A stretch of DNA of 64,000 bases from the NCBI GenBank assembly GCA_964491515.1, contig CAZBGQ010000004.1:1-64000 (forward strand), given 5' to 3'. A model generated the notes under the pieces. It was not told the DNA's origin. It saw nothing but the letters and a program-made list of their open reading frames with translations, and made no database searches. Source of the DNA: CAZBGQ01 sp964491515. GTDB lineage: Bacteria > Patescibacteriota > Gracilibacteria > UBA1369 > UBA12473. Positions 1 to 9,051 of the stretch are shown here, in pieces (positions within the stretch are counted from its first letter, which is position 1; every line of letters starts with the position of its first letter). The position numbers and the translations under genes are program-made.

Positions 1-513
1 TCTCTCGTGCGATATATTCTGAAAAAAGCTTACGGAGACAACTGGCATCGCAAAAAATTCAATGACGCCCATACATGGGGACAAATTGTTTTAACTCCTT
101 CGCGCATTTATCACGCCTGCATCCTTGATATGATCGGCCGCTATAAGAAAGGAGAGACACGAATTCATCCAAAGGCCATTATTCATAATACGGGTGGAGG
201 TCTTCCTGGGAATCTTCAAAGAATCCTCAAGAAAGTAGATCGTGGCGCTGTCATCGATCATGCTTTTCCTCCTCACCCTGCGATGCTTAAGCTTCAAAAA
301 TTGGGCAATGTTGGTGACGACGAAGCGTACCGAGCCTGGAACATGGGAATTGGTATGATGCTCATCGTGAATGAATCGCAAGTACGGGAAGTGATTGAAA
401 TTGCCCGAAAACATAATATCCCTGCTCAAACCATTGGGCATGTCACGGATGATCCCGGCATTACGATTGTGAGCCAAGGTCATTTTGGCCGCGGATTGAC
501 GTTGGAATTTTAA
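1..513 (+). CDS. purM: Phosphoribosylformylglycinamidine cyclo-ligase (AIR synthase), 3' part
   Basis: PurM closes FGAM to AIR in cytosolic purine synthesis, using ATP. The reading frame is open to the left edge, so the gene begins outside the window; the GTG at base 7 is only an internal codon. About 170 of the usual ~340 residues are visible, corresponding to the C-terminal AIRS_C domain. Recognisable pieces are the glycine loop NTGGGLPGNL, the segment AWNMGIGMMLIV (compare the usual FNMGIGM), and an IGHV segment near the end. No other pur gene lies downstream. The next 264 bases hold no gene or clear signal before dprA. Confidence 0.9.
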   Translation, partial: SLVRYILKKAYGDNWHRKKFNDAHTWGQIVLTPSRIYHACILDMIGRYKKGETRIHPKAIIHNTGGGLPGNLQRILKKVDRGAVIDHAFPPHPAMLKLQKLGNVGDDEAYRAWNMGIGMMLIVNESQVREVIEIARKHNIPAQTIGHVTDDPGITIVSQGHFGRGLTLEF

Positions 514-777
514 GGGAATACGCCGATTTATAGTCCCCTACTTTTGCACAGTGCAGTGTGTTTGACATGCGTGCTGATCCTCAACCTGAAAATGTGTTCT
601 CCGAAAATCATTACTGCACACTAGAAAAAGGGTGGCATCAAATTCGCGTATTTTCTTACACAAATTCGCCACACTTTCCCCTCTCACGCCCCCTCCTCCT
701 TTTCGTGTCAGCTTTTGTTCATTCATCATTCACATTCATGAAAGGTTTTGGTCATCTTTTTTTGTTAGTCTCTCCAC

Positions 778-1659
778 ATGGACGACATCAAAATCATTAA
801 GAAGAAGGACTTTCCCCTTCAGCTCAAGGAAATCCGGCGTTGCCCCGCTCAACTCTATGCTCGAGGAAACCTAGAGCTCCTTAATACTAATGGGATCGCA
901 GTGGTTGGTACTCGCGCAAACACACCTTATGGCAAAGTGAATGCCATTAATTTCACGCGGGGGTTAGTGAGTTATGGCCTCACAATTATTAGTGGGCTTG
1001 CATTTGGGATTGACGCGATTGCACACGAAGTTGCCCTTGAGTATGGAGGCAATACCATTGCTATTTTAGGGAATGGAATTGATCAGATATTCCCCAAATA
1101 CAATGAATCACTTGGCCGAGAAATTCTAAAAAAGGGTGGATTGATTTTGAGTGAGTATGGAGAAAATACGAAATATCAAACGCGGCATTATCCTGCTCGT
1201 AACCGACTCATCGCTGGACTGGCAATGGCCACGCTTGTGATTGAAGCTCCTAAAAAATCCGGTGCTCTCATTACCGCACGTCGCGCTTTTGAGGAAAACA
1301 GGGATGTATTCGCGGTGCCTGGCGATCTGACTCGTGAAAAAAACAAGGGCAACCTTAACTTGATTGCCGACAATATCGCGCGGCTTGTCCGGTCACCGGA
1401 AGATATTTTAGGGCACCTCAGTCGACAGCCACGTTTAAGTCTCGAGCCGCTGGAGGACCCTCTTTCACTTACCCCCACATTCGACACCCCTGCTCAAAAA
1501 AAAGTGTGGGAGGTGATCTCGGGAGAGCCACTTCACACCGACGACATTCTTCATCAAAGCGAACTGTCTGTTGTAGACGTTAATGTCGCACTGTCTTATC
1601 TAGAATTACGCGGCTTGATTCGGAGGGTTGGGTACGGTCGGTTTGTTCGGAACGGGTAA
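778..1659 (+). CDS. dprA: DNA processing protein DprA/Smf
   Basis: DprA binds incoming single-stranded DNA in the cytoplasm and loads RecA on it during natural transformation. The 293-residue protein has the Rossmann-like core: GTRANTPYG at residues 44-52, SGLAFGIDA at 72-80, the HYPARNRLIAG segment, SGALITA and VFAVPGD. Residues ~230-293 form the short C-terminal winged-helix-like domain. The N-terminal SAM domain of longer homologues is absent, so this is a compact form. The ATG at 778 has no Shine-Dalgarno sequence (preceded by ctctccac). The last 54 bases overlap, tail to tail, the 3' end of the pilus ATPase gene on the other strand. This pairs two uptake-related genes, and recA lies 6 kb away. 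Confidence 0.93.
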   Translation: MDDIKIIKKKDFPLQLKEIRRCPAQLYARGNLELLNTNGIAVVGTRANTPYGKVNAINFTRGLVSYGLTIISGLAFGIDAIAHEVALEYGGNTIAILGNGIDQIFPKYNESLGREILKKGGLILSEYGENTKYQTRHYPARNRLIAGLAMATLVIEAPKKSGALITARRAFEENRDVFAVPGDLTREKNKGNLNLIADNIARLVRSPEDILGHLSRQPRLSLEPLEDPLSLTPTFDTPAQKKVWEVISGEPLHTDDILHQSELSVVDVNVALSYLELRGLIRRVGYGRFVRNG

Positions 1660-3492
1660 TGGAGATGGCGCGGGAGCAGACGGCGCTTCTTCTTCGGGTT
1701 TAGCTTCCTCCTCCATGAGTACCATGGTGACGCGGTGAACTTCCTCGAGGGTGGTTTCATTGGCCAATACTTTCAAAATCCCATCTTCCTTCATAGTGAG
1801 CATTCCATTTTTTCGGGCGGCTTCGGTGAGTTCTTTTAGGCTCGCATTTTTCAAAATCATCTCTCTCATCACATCATCCATCAACAAAATTTCATGAACA
1901 GGGACTCGTCCGGAATAGCCAGTATGACTACATTGTTTACATTCGCGTGGATGCCACATTTCAGTAGGGATTTCGAATTTTGTAGAGGGTGAAACTTTTG
2001 CAATCTCCGCGCCAACCGATTCAAGTTCATTACGTTCAACTTCGCTAAGAGGCGATTTGTATTTGCAGTGTTCACACAGTTTACGGACTAGGCGCTGAGC
2101 TACAACCATGTGCAGTGATGGAGCAACCATGAATGGCGGCAATCCAATGTTGATGAGGCGTGGAATGGTTTCAAGCGCACTATTGGTGTGCAGAGTCGAT
2201 AAGAGGACATGTCCGGTTAGGGCGGCTTGAGCGGCCGTTTCAGCGGTTTCTTGATCTCTGATTTCACCTACCATCACCACGTCTGGATCTTGACGCAAAA
2301 TCGATCGAAGCCCACTCGGAAATGTAAATCCACGTTTTTGGTTGATCTGACTTTGAGTGATTCCTTTAAGATGATATTCAATCGGATCTTCCAGTGTAAT
2401 AACTTTGGCATCCGGCTGGTTGAATTCCTGCAGCATTGAGTACAGCGTAGTCGTTTTACCAGATCCAGTCGGTCCAGTGACAAGAATCATGCCATGAGAA
2501 ATTCTAGTCGCACGTTGCATTAGATCCAGATTTCGCCCAATAAATTTACAGTCCACTAAGCTTTTAAACCCTTTTCCACTGTCGAGTAGACGATTAACCA
2601 CACTTTCCCCATACTCGGTCGGCAAAATAGAAACACGAATATCAATCTTGCGTTCATTGAAAAGAAAACTATCTCGTCCATCCTGTGGAATGTTGTTGAT
2701 ATTGAGTTTCATCCCGGCACGGTATTTGAGCTGATTTAGCAAATTATCATACGTTTTGTGGTCCAATTCCATGACTTTTTGAAGGAAGCCATCAATACGA
2801 AATCGAACGATGACCATGTCTTCCTCAGGTTGAATGTGAATGTCAGAGGTTCCGGTTTTGATAGCGCCAATATTGAGCATATTAAGCCCTTCTTCAGCAG
2901 TGGCTACCTTAAGTTTGTTGGCAAGTTGAGAAAGATTTTCAAGCTCTTTCTCGTACGTTTCAATTTCGCTGACGTTTACTTCTGTCACCAATTCACGTTT
3001 TGTGATTTTGTTCATGTTTTCAAACAAGCGATCTAGTGCACTGCGAATTCCATCATCAGAAGCCAGGTTCAAGTTGAGTAAATAACCTTCAGTTTTTAGT
3101 GAAACAAACAATGCCTTAGTAGCAGGACTGTCCGGGTCGGCCACCGCTACTCGAAGCTTTTTTCCGACTCTAAAAAATGGGACTACCAGTGCGGTCGTTG
3201 CTTTGTCCTGTGGAATGATGGCAGCCATGTCCGGGTTGAGTGGAACTTTTTCTAAATCAATATAGCTGATGCCGAGTTGTTTGGCTTTCTCAGCAATCGC
3301 ACGTTCTTTCAACTGATGATTGATTTTATCCAAAGGACTGGGTGTGGCGCTCGAGGCTGGTACTGGCGCTTGGGCAGGTTCCGCCGCGGGAGTTGCGGGC
3401 GCCGGAGTTGCGGGCGCCGGAGTTGCAGCCACCGGTTGAGCGCTTCCGGTACCCCCTTGAGGAGTTCCTGATTGTGGAGTTGGATCCGTCAT
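1606..3492 (-). CDS. Type IV pilus assembly / type II secretion ATPase (PilB/GspE family)
   Basis: A hexameric cytoplasmic ATPase that drives pilin polymerisation or pseudopilus assembly. In order: a Pro/Ala/Thr-rich tail (1-50), an MshEN/GspE N-terminal domain (~55-160), and the ATPase core. Walker A is GPTGSGKTTT (340-349), the Asp box ITLEDPIEYH, Walker B VVMVGEIRD (405-413) and the His box TGHVLLSTLH (426-435). The zinc knuckle has paired cysteines at 473/476 and 518/521. The 628-residue length is normal for PilB. Zinc knuckle and MshEN favour an assembly ATPase over the retraction ATPase PilT. No other pilus gene is in the window. The ATG at 3490-3492 starts about 95 bases from the divergent promoter of the next gene. 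Confidence 0.92.
   Translation of the reverse strand: MTDPTPQSGTPQGGTGSAQPVAATPAPATPAPATPAAEPAQAPVPASSATPSPLDKINHQLKERAIAEKAKQLGISYIDLEKVPLNPDMAAIIPQDKATTALVVPFFRVGKKLRVAVADPDSPATKALFVSLKTEGYLLNLNLASDDGIRSALDRLFENMNKITKRELVTEVNVSEIETYEKELENLSQLANKLKVATAEEGLNMLNIGAIKTGTSDIHIQPEEDMVIVRFRIDGFLQKVMELDHKTYDNLLNQLKYRAGMKLNINNIPQDGRDSFLFNERKIDIRVSILPTEYGESVVNRLLDSGKGFKSLVDCKFIGRNLDLMQRATRISHGMILVTGPTGSGKTTTLYSMLQEFNQPDAKVITLEDPIEYHLKGITQSQINQKRGFTFPSGLRSILRQDPDVVMVGEIRDQETAETAAQAALTGHVLLSTLHTNSALETIPRLINIGLPPFMVAPSLHMVVAQRLVRKLCEHCKYKSPLSEVERNELESVGAEIAKVSPSTKFEIPTEMWHPRECKQCSHTGYSGRVPVHEILLMDDVMREMILKNASLKELTEAARKNGMLTMKEDGILKVLANETTLEEVHRVTMVLMEEEAKPEEEAPSAPAPSPLPVPNKPTVPNPPNQAA
3389..3430. repeat. 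15-bp in-frame tandem repeat in the pilus ATPase gene
   Basis: Unit GGAGTTGCGGGCGCC occurs exactly twice (3389-3403, 3404-3418), followed by a partial third copy. On the minus strand it encodes an ATPAP pentapeptide repeat in the flexible N-terminal tail of the ATPase. Because 15 is a multiple of three, copy-number change would alter tail length without breaking the frame. Confidence 0.85.
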
Positions 3493-3585
3493 AGCATTAA
3501 TTTAGGTTCAACAAATCATATTATTTTACCATAAAACAGATTAAAAAGAAAGGTCCATCACTCCCGCCTAGCCATGATTTAGCAC

Positions 3586-3614
3586 TTCAAAAAAGATGTA
3601 AGTTGTGGTATAAT
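3586..3614 (+). promoter_or_regulatory. Extended -10 promoter for the transglycosylase/SGNH gene
   Basis: TGGTATAAT at 3606-3614 is a perfect TGnTATAAT extended -10. A weak -35 (TTCAAA, 3586-3591) lies 17 bases upstream. Predicted transcription start is near 3621, giving a leader of about 18 bases before the ATG at 3639 and no Shine-Dalgarno sequence. Confidence 0.65.
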
Positions 3615-3638
3615 AATATGATTATTTAATCCTTATGT

Positions 3639-5858
3639 ATGACCGCAGGAGAAACTTCTCGTGGAATAGATGTAGCCGAACAATCCGCTACTCAAGAAAC
3701 GCAGGACGCCCTGGGAGGATTGGCTGCACAAATAGGAGTTACACATGAAGCCACAGAGCAAGGCGAAGCATTACAAGGAGAGATTTTAGTCGAAGATTTA
3801 CGACGTGCCGATATCGAAAAGAATATTAGTGAACTTGAAGGAGTTGAAAACGTTGAAGATCTTAGGGCTCTTTCGGTAGATCAATTGATATCATTGGAAG
3901 ACAAACATGAAGGAATTCTGCTTTACGCATTCACTGATTTTGCGAGAGGTGGAGATGCTTTAGATCTTGAACATTTTGCGGAATTTTATAGAAGTCCTCA
4001 ACCAGGAGCCAAGTTACGTGTGAGTTTTAGAGGAAACGCTGAGGCAGAGAGTAAGATTGGAGCAGCAGATATATTTCCGCCATCAGTTCGTAGAATTACT
4101 ATTTACCGGCAAGGCGATACAAGTCGAGCACGTACAAGTACTCGTCGAGTTGGTCTTAAAGGAAGAAATGACGCAGGCACTGGTTTCTATGATCAACGTG
4201 GTTATATGTCTATTTTCTCTGAAGATGAGGTAATTATCGGAGGTGATAAACTATCTGGAACGGGAGTAAAAATGGGATTTGAAAGAAAGTATCGAGAGCG
4301 AGTGCCAGGAAAGCCCGCAGAGCGAGGTGCATTAGATTACGGAAAATACCAAAGAGAAAGGGGAACGGCTGATCAGCAATTTTTAGGAAGAGTTTCCAGG
4401 CGAGCAGAGCGATCAAGACGTAGAGGAGGAGCTCCTTTGAGCCGAAGGCTGAGAGGGCCCATGGGATTGGAGGAAGATTTGACAACCTCCTCAGAGAATA
4501 TTGGAGAAGTCCTTGGACGCCAGCCAGATCTCTATCGTTATGCCAGTCAGGCACGGGCAAAATATCGTGGGAAAACCGGATTAGACATCAGCGAAAGCAT
4601 CATGTTTGGAGTGACCAATGTTGAATCTTCATTCGGAGTGATGGCAAAAAATCCAACCAGTAGTGCCACTGGTCTACTACAGTTTACCAATGGGACTTGG
4701 ATGGATTTTCTTAGTGCTAACCCTGATGTGAAGCAGAGAATGAGTACTGATCCATCATGGAAAGATGTTAAGGAACTTGATTGGCGATTCAACCCGGAGA
4801 TCATGATGGACGCTGGGTATTGGTTGGCCACTAGAAACATGAAATACCTTCAAAGTAAAAAGAACTCAATCGGTTACAGTGAATTCAGAAATAGTAATTT
4901 CTATAAAACAGGCACAGTGAAGGCTGGCGATGCTTGGTTGCTTTATTTAGGTCATCACGAAGGCCCAGGAGGGATGGTTCAACTATTGAAATATCAAGGA
5001 CTCAGAGAGGCCGGGGACAGTAGGCAGCAGGCAGCGTCACAGGTCCAGCTTGCTGAATTTCAGAAAAACCCAAGCCCTGATCAACATTGGCGTACTGTAC
5101 GAGACTATTCAGGGAGGTGTGAGCGTTGGGCCAGAACGTATGAGACTCAAATGGCATCAATGGATCTAGCCAGTATAGAGGGAGATGGAACATGGGGCTG
5201 GGTACAGGCATCTCAAGAACAGCAGCAGGTGGCATCTGGGTCTGAGCGCTATGAAGATCCAAGTGTGCTTGATCAGTTGGCGCAAAATCCCACACTTGAG
5301 GGTAGGACGCTATTGATTGGATCGTCTTCAACCAACGGATACGCTGAAAGACTCAGGGGAGATATCGAAGTGGATTCCGCTCAGGGTCGTTCCATTGTAG
5401 AGATGAACCGAAATTTGCATGCCATGCCTCTCTCGGAACTACGATCGTTTGATCGCGTTGTCTTGCAAGGAGGCGTCAAAAATACTGATCGAGACGAAGC
5501 GACAATCGGTAGATCATTGCGAGCTATTGATTCCATGGTCGACTACTTAAGAGAAAATGCACCCGGGGTCAAAGTCTATGTTACGGAAGTCACTCCTTGG
5601 AACAATCGATATGATCCAAAAATTAGAGAGTTCAATGATCATCTAAATAGTCCAGACTTTTTAGCACGAGTCGACGGGGTAATTCCAACCTATGACGTTA
5701 TGGACGATGGAAGCGGCAAGCTCAGTTCGAATTTCGGAACAGCCGGAACATTGCATGTATCAAGGTACGACCGTTATGCCGGTGTTATTGCCGATTGGGT
5801 CACTCGCCGAGAAACGGCTGCGCAAAGGGACGATGGTATTGACTCGGCAGTAGCTTAG
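3639..5858 (+). CDS. Large protein with lytic-transglycosylase-like and SGNH-hydrolase-like domains
   Basis: The family of the whole 739-residue protein is not recognised. Residues ~315-455 resemble a lysozyme-like SLT domain: a candidate catalytic Glu (E329 in NVESSFG), then SATGLLQFTNGTW (343-354) and a GHHEGPGG segment near 438-445. Residues ~555-725 resemble an SGNH/GDSL esterase: GSSS (561-564) in place of GDS, GGVKN (611-615) in place of GxND, and LHVSRYDRYA with H706 as candidate catalytic His. Residues 1-300 are hydrophilic, with an Arg-rich stretch (~245-275). No signal peptide or membrane segment is seen, so an extracellular wall role would need a non-classical route. The 3' end is 7 bases from the convergent nusA stop. 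Domain calls are moderately sure; function is inferred. Confidence 0.7.
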   Translation: MTAGETSRGIDVAEQSATQETQDALGGLAAQIGVTHEATEQGEALQGEILVEDLRRADIEKNISELEGVENVEDLRALSVDQLISLEDKHEGILLYAFTDFARGGDALDLEHFAEFYRSPQPGAKLRVSFRGNAEAESKIGAADIFPPSVRRITIYRQGDTSRARTSTRRVGLKGRNDAGTGFYDQRGYMSIFSEDEVIIGGDKLSGTGVKMGFERKYRERVPGKPAERGALDYGKYQRERGTADQQFLGRVSRRAERSRRRGGAPLSRRLRGPMGLEEDLTTSSENIGEVLGRQPDLYRYASQARAKYRGKTGLDISESIMFGVTNVESSFGVMAKNPTSSATGLLQFTNGTWMDFLSANPDVKQRMSTDPSWKDVKELDWRFNPEIMMDAGYWLATRNMKYLQSKKNSIGYSEFRNSNFYKTGTVKAGDAWLLYLGHHEGPGGMVQLLKYQGLREAGDSRQQAASQVQLAEFQKNPSPDQHWRTVRDYSGRCERWARTYETQMASMDLASIEGDGTWGWVQASQEQQQVASGSERYEDPSVLDQLAQNPTLEGRTLLIGSSSTNGYAERLRGDIEVDSAQGRSIVEMNRNLHAMPLSELRSFDRVVLQGGVKNTDRDEATIGRSLRAIDSMVDYLRENAPGVKVYVTEVTPWNNRYDPKIREFNDHLNSPDFLARVDGVIPTYDVMDDGSGKLSSNFGTAGTLHVSRYDRYAGVIADWVTRRETAAQRDDGIDSAVA

Positions 5859-5865
5859 TCAGAGT

Positions 5866-7188
5866 CTATTTCGCTTTCTTCAACGCTTTGACGACCATCT
5901 TGGCTTCTTTTTCAGTGATGCCTTCAATGGAAAGGAAGTCTTTTTCAGACAATCCCTTGAGCTGTTCAACTTCGACCAAGTTTACAGAAGCTAGTTTCTC
6001 TACAACCTCCTCAGAAACACCGCTAAGGTCGGAAACCTGTGCGATTTCTTTTTTAGGTGCGACGGCAGATTCAACGCCTTCCTTCGTGGTTTTAGGAGTA
6101 TCACTTTTCTTTAGGTCGGCTTCGCTGAGATCGGTCACGTCGAGAATATCGATTTCCCATCCAGCTAGCTTAGAGGCCAGTCGAACATTTTGTCCCTGTT
6201 TACCAATGGCAAGTGGACGTTGATCAGGAGCCACGTACACGCTGGCACGACGCTGTTTCTCATTCAGTTTGATGTGCGTGACTTTGGCAGGCGCCAAGGC
6301 GGTTGCAATGAATTTGGATGGTTCTTCAAAGTATTGAATGATGTCGATTCGTTCACCGTTGAGCTCCTCCATAACGGCGGTCACTCGAACTCCTTTTTGT
6401 CCGACACAGGCTCCAATAGGATCAACTTTGGGATCATTAGAAGAAACAGCCACCTTACATCGAACGCCAGGGTCTCGTGCCACTTCTTTGATTTCAACAA
6501 TGCTCTCTTTGATCTCAGGGATTTCTAGTTCCATCAATTGACGCACCAAACTTGGATGAGTGCGTGAAATCAAGAGTTGTGGACCTTTCGTAGTTTTAAT
6601 TACTTTATCCAAATACAATTTAATACGTTGTCCTCCGTAATAACGTTCTCCAGGGATCTGTTGATCATAGGGAAGGAAAGTTGTGATTGAACCTAAATCT
6701 ACGTACACATTTCGATCGTCCACACGGTGAACAAGCGCATTTATGAGTTCGTTTTCACGGTCTTTGAACGTTTCATACATCATGTCACGTTCAGCTTCCT
6801 GTAGTCGTTGGATGATGACTTGTTTGGCAGATTGAGCCGCAATACGTCCATAGGTAACAGGAGTAACATCAGTTTTAATGAAGTCTCCTACTTTGGAGCC
6901 TTTCTTGATTTTTTGAGCTTCTTTTACGGTGAGATGATTGTCTTCGTCGAAAATTTCTTCTCCTTCTTCGTCTTCTCCGAAGTTGTTTGCCACCACTTCC
7001 TGGACACGTAAAACAGTCGCAAAATTCCCCGAATCATTTAGTACAATTTCAACATTTTGATCACGGGTTCCGTAATCTTTTCGGTAGGCAGCTTTAAGGG
7101 CAGCTTTAACGGTGTCGAGAACAACTTCTTTTGAAAGATTTTTTTGCTCACAGAGTTCATTGAGAGCGGCTAGGAATTGACCTTGCAT
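5866..7188 (-). CDS. nusA: Transcription termination/antitermination factor NusA
   Basis: NusA binds RNA polymerase and nascent RNA and controls pausing, termination and rRNA antitermination. The 440-residue protein has the NusA N-terminal domain (~1-120), an S1 domain containing GSITTFLPYDQQIPGERYY, two KH domains (the second with PLAIGKQGQNVRLASKLAGW), and a C-terminal helix-hairpin-helix region (GLSEKDFLSIEGITEKEA). The start is set at 7188 because family homology begins at MQGQFL. The frame stays open to 7314, but that part overlaps recX and has no NusA character. It lies 73 bases downstream of recX in a recA-recX-nusA run, not in the more usual rimP-nusA-infB context. Confidence 0.95.
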   Translation of the reverse strand: MQGQFLAALNELCEQKNLSKEVVLDTVKAALKAAYRKDYGTRDQNVEIVLNDSGNFATVLRVQEVVANNFGEDEEGEEIFDEDNHLTVKEAQKIKKGSKVGDFIKTDVTPVTYGRIAAQSAKQVIIQRLQEAERDMMYETFKDRENELINALVHRVDDRNVYVDLGSITTFLPYDQQIPGERYYGGQRIKLYLDKVIKTTKGPQLLISRTHPSLVRQLMELEIPEIKESIVEIKEVARDPGVRCKVAVSSNDPKVDPIGACVGQKGVRVTAVMEELNGERIDIIQYFEEPSKFIATALAPAKVTHIKLNEKQRRASVYVAPDQRPLAIGKQGQNVRLASKLAGWEIDILDVTDLSEADLKKSDTPKTTKEGVESAVAPKKEIAQVSDLSGVSEEVVEKLASVNLVEVEQLKGLSEKDFLSIEGITEKEAKMVVKALKKAK

Positions 7189-7261
7189 GGTGTGGGGGAT
7201 AAGGAGATATAAGTTTGAAAAAATCCGCAGGATGAACTTCATCCCACGTAACAAAACCACT

Positions 7262-7765
7262 TTAGTATGGGATTTGGGCTTTGTCAAGCGGGGAATCCTT
7301 TGCTGAACTAGCAATGACTTCCTGAATAACCCTGTGATTAAATCCTTTCGACGCTAAATGTCGGTACAGTTTTTCGCGAACCTTTCGCGGCTCACCAGTG
7401 ACCCGTTCGCGCTTTTTCTCATAAATTCGTAAGGCCAGAGCTACTTCATCAATCTCTCCATAGTCAGTCCAGAACTGTTCGAGTAGATCTTTGGGAATGC
7501 CTTTTTTTCTTAGCTCTTGATCGAGCATGAACTTACCCCGCGGTCGCATTCGCGACCGCTCCTCTACCCACATTCGACAGTATTTGAGGTCATCCAAAAG
7601 TCGGAGCTCCACAAGGCGTTCAATGATTTCGGGGATGGATTCAACGGAGAGGCGGCGTTTGCGTGCACGTCCCTCCAGTTTTTCGCGTATTCCAGCGCAG
7701 GTATACGAACGCTGGGACAGGAGTCCCAGCGCGTAATCTTTTAATGATGAGGCATCTTCACTCAT
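7262..7765 (-). CDS. recX: Regulatory protein RecX
   Basis: RecX binds and modulates RecA filaments. The 167-residue basic protein has the tandem three-helix RecX repeats: ALGLLSQRSYTCAGIREKL at residues ~12-30, the segment with LDDLKYCRMWVEERSRMRPRGKFMLDQELRKKGI in the middle, and a C-terminal repeat with HLASKGFNHRVIQEVI. Its ATG (7763-7765) overlaps the recA stop as ATGA, so translation is probably coupled to recA. This overlap also shows that TGA is a stop codon here. Confidence 0.92.
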   Translation of the reverse strand: MSEDASSLKDYALGLLSQRSYTCAGIREKLEGRARKRRLSVESIPEIIERLVELRLLDDLKYCRMWVEERSRMRPRGKFMLDQELRKKGIPKDLLEQFWTDYGEIDEVALALRIYEKKRERVTGEPRKVREKLYRHLASKGFNHRVIQEVIASSAKDSPLDKAQIPY

Positions 7766-8769
7766 ACGAGCTGTTCTTTAACTTTGGCTCGGATTTTTTT
7801 GTCTAATTCCTTGGTCACTTTGACATTATCTTCAAGGAATTTTTTGGAGTTTTCGCGGCCTTGTCCCAACTTGAGTTCTCCGTAGCTATAGAAGGCACCC
7901 GCTCGATGGACGAACTCATACTGAGTGGCTAGATCTAATAGATCGCCGGTATAAGACATCCCTTTAGAATACATGATATCGAACTCAGCCACCTTAAATG
8001 GAGGTGCAATCTTATTCTTGACGATTTTTATTTTGACACGATTTCCCGTGAGTTCTTTTCCGCTTTCCGTGTTACCCTCGATTTTACCAATACGACGAAT
8101 GTCCATGCGTACTGTGGAATAAAACTTAAGGGCATTTCCACCTGTTGTGGTTTCGGGATTGCCATACATCACACCAATTTTCATGCGAATCTGATTGATG
8201 AAGATAACAGATACTTTTGAGCGACTGATTGCGGCGGTTAATTTACGAAGTGCTTGGCTCATGAGTCGAGCTTGGAGTCCCATGTGTGAATCACCCATTT
8301 CTCCTTCTATCTCTGCCCGAGGAGTGAGTGCGGCGACTGAATCCACGACAATAACATCTACCGCATTGGAGCGAACCAATGTTTCAGTGATTTCTAGCGC
8401 TTGCTCTCCATTGTCCGGTTGAGCAACAAGAAGATTGTCCACATCTACGCCGATTTTTCGGGCATAGGAAGGGTCCAGCGCGTGTTCCGCATCAATAAAG
8501 GCAGCTTGGCCTCCCAGTTTTTGCGCTTCGGCAATTATGTGCAGTGCAACCGTGGTTTTACCGGAAGATTCCGGGCCAAAGATTTCTACAATACGTCCCT
8601 TTGGGATTCCACCGCCCAAGGCAATGTCGAGAGAAAGACATCCCGTGGGGATGGTTTCAACATCGATGTGGGTGGATTCACCCATGCGCATGATGGCGCC
8701 TTTCCCGAAATTTTTCTCAATTTGAGCCAAGGCGAGATCCACAGCTTTCTTTTTGTTGTCGTCAGACAT
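7762..8769 (-). CDS. recA: Recombinase RecA
   Basis: RecA forms ATP-dependent filaments on single-stranded DNA for strand exchange. The 335-residue protein shows Walker A GPESSGKTT (65-73), the segment VDVIVVDSVAALTPRAE, the loop L1 region around MGLQARLMSQALRKLT, and FINQIR...GNPETTTGGNALKFY for L2. The start is placed at 8769 (MSDDNKKKAVDLAL) by family comparison; the frame is open to 8835 but the extension has no RecA character. It is the first gene of recA-recX-nusA. No LexA-type operator was recognised upstream, and there is no Shine-Dalgarno sequence before the ATG. Confidence 0.97.
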   Translation of the reverse strand: MSDDNKKKAVDLALAQIEKNFGKGAIMRMGESTHIDVETIPTGCLSLDIALGGGIPKGRIVEIFGPESSGKTTVALHIIAEAQKLGGQAAFIDAEHALDPSYARKIGVDVDNLLVAQPDNGEQALEITETLVRSNAVDVIVVDSVAALTPRAEIEGEMGDSHMGLQARLMSQALRKLTAAISRSKVSVIFINQIRMKIGVMYGNPETTTGGNALKFYSTVRMDIRRIGKIEGNTESGKELTGNRVKIKIVKNKIAPPFKVAEFDIMYSKGMSYTGDLLDLATQYEFVHRAGAFYSYGELKLGQGRENSKKFLEDNVKVTKELDKKIRAKVKEQLV

Positions 8770-8855
8770 GGTTAGAGGATTAGGAATAGAAGGTGAGAGT
8801 ACGTTCACTATAGGTGAGTAAATCTTCACGGTCAATAGTTTTTTTGACTAGGTAT

Positions 8856-8864
8856 TTTATAGCA
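8856..8864 (-). promoter_or_regulatory. Candidate extended -10 promoter for recA-recX-nusA
   Basis: On the minus strand TGCTATAAA (8864 to 8856) fits TGnTATAAT with one mismatch. No good -35 is at the right distance. It would give a leader of about 80 bases to the recA ATG at 8769. Confidence 0.45.
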
Positions 8865-8992
8865 CAGAAACATGACAAAAACCTTTCAAAAAAATGAAAT
8901 AAATATGAATAGAATCTGACTGTTCATCCCTCCTCGAGGCTCTTGTCTCAGCGACGAATAATATCTAAGTAAAAATCCAAACCTAAAAGGAG

Positions 8993-9020
8993 TTGACAAA
9001 AGCCAAACAAATGATAAGAT
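8993..9020 (+). promoter_or_regulatory. Sigma70-like promoter for the 9052 gene
   Basis: A perfect -35 TTGACA (8993-8998), a 16-base spacer and a -10-like TAAGAT (9015-9020). Transcription would start near 9027, about 25 bases before the ATG at 9052. Confidence 0.6.
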
Positions 9021-9051
9021 ACAAAACTGTTAAATTAGTAACAAATAATCT

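Noticed and set aside
4234..4560. Long antisense open frames inside genes (this one and many like it)
   Set aside because: They mirror strong genes on the other strand, lack family similarity and have no independent start or promoter signals.
7189..7314. N-terminal extension of NusA (and similar extensions of recA, ppdK, dnaJ, the SLH protein and the 63.4 kb epimerase)
   Set aside because: The extra residues overlap neighbours or regulatory sequence and have no family character; well-known N-termini begin at the later Met.
7762..7765. TGA read as glycine (Gracilibacteria/SR1 code)
   Set aside because: recA, the C-methyltransferase, the DPM1-like GT2 and several other genes end at TGA exactly where the family ends, mostly as ATGA overlaps with the next gene. 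No frame in the window needs TGA to be read through.
8770..8900. LexA/SOS operator upstream of recA
   Set aside because: No CTGT-N8-ACAG or GAAC-N4-GTTC type palindrome was found between the candidate promoter and the start.
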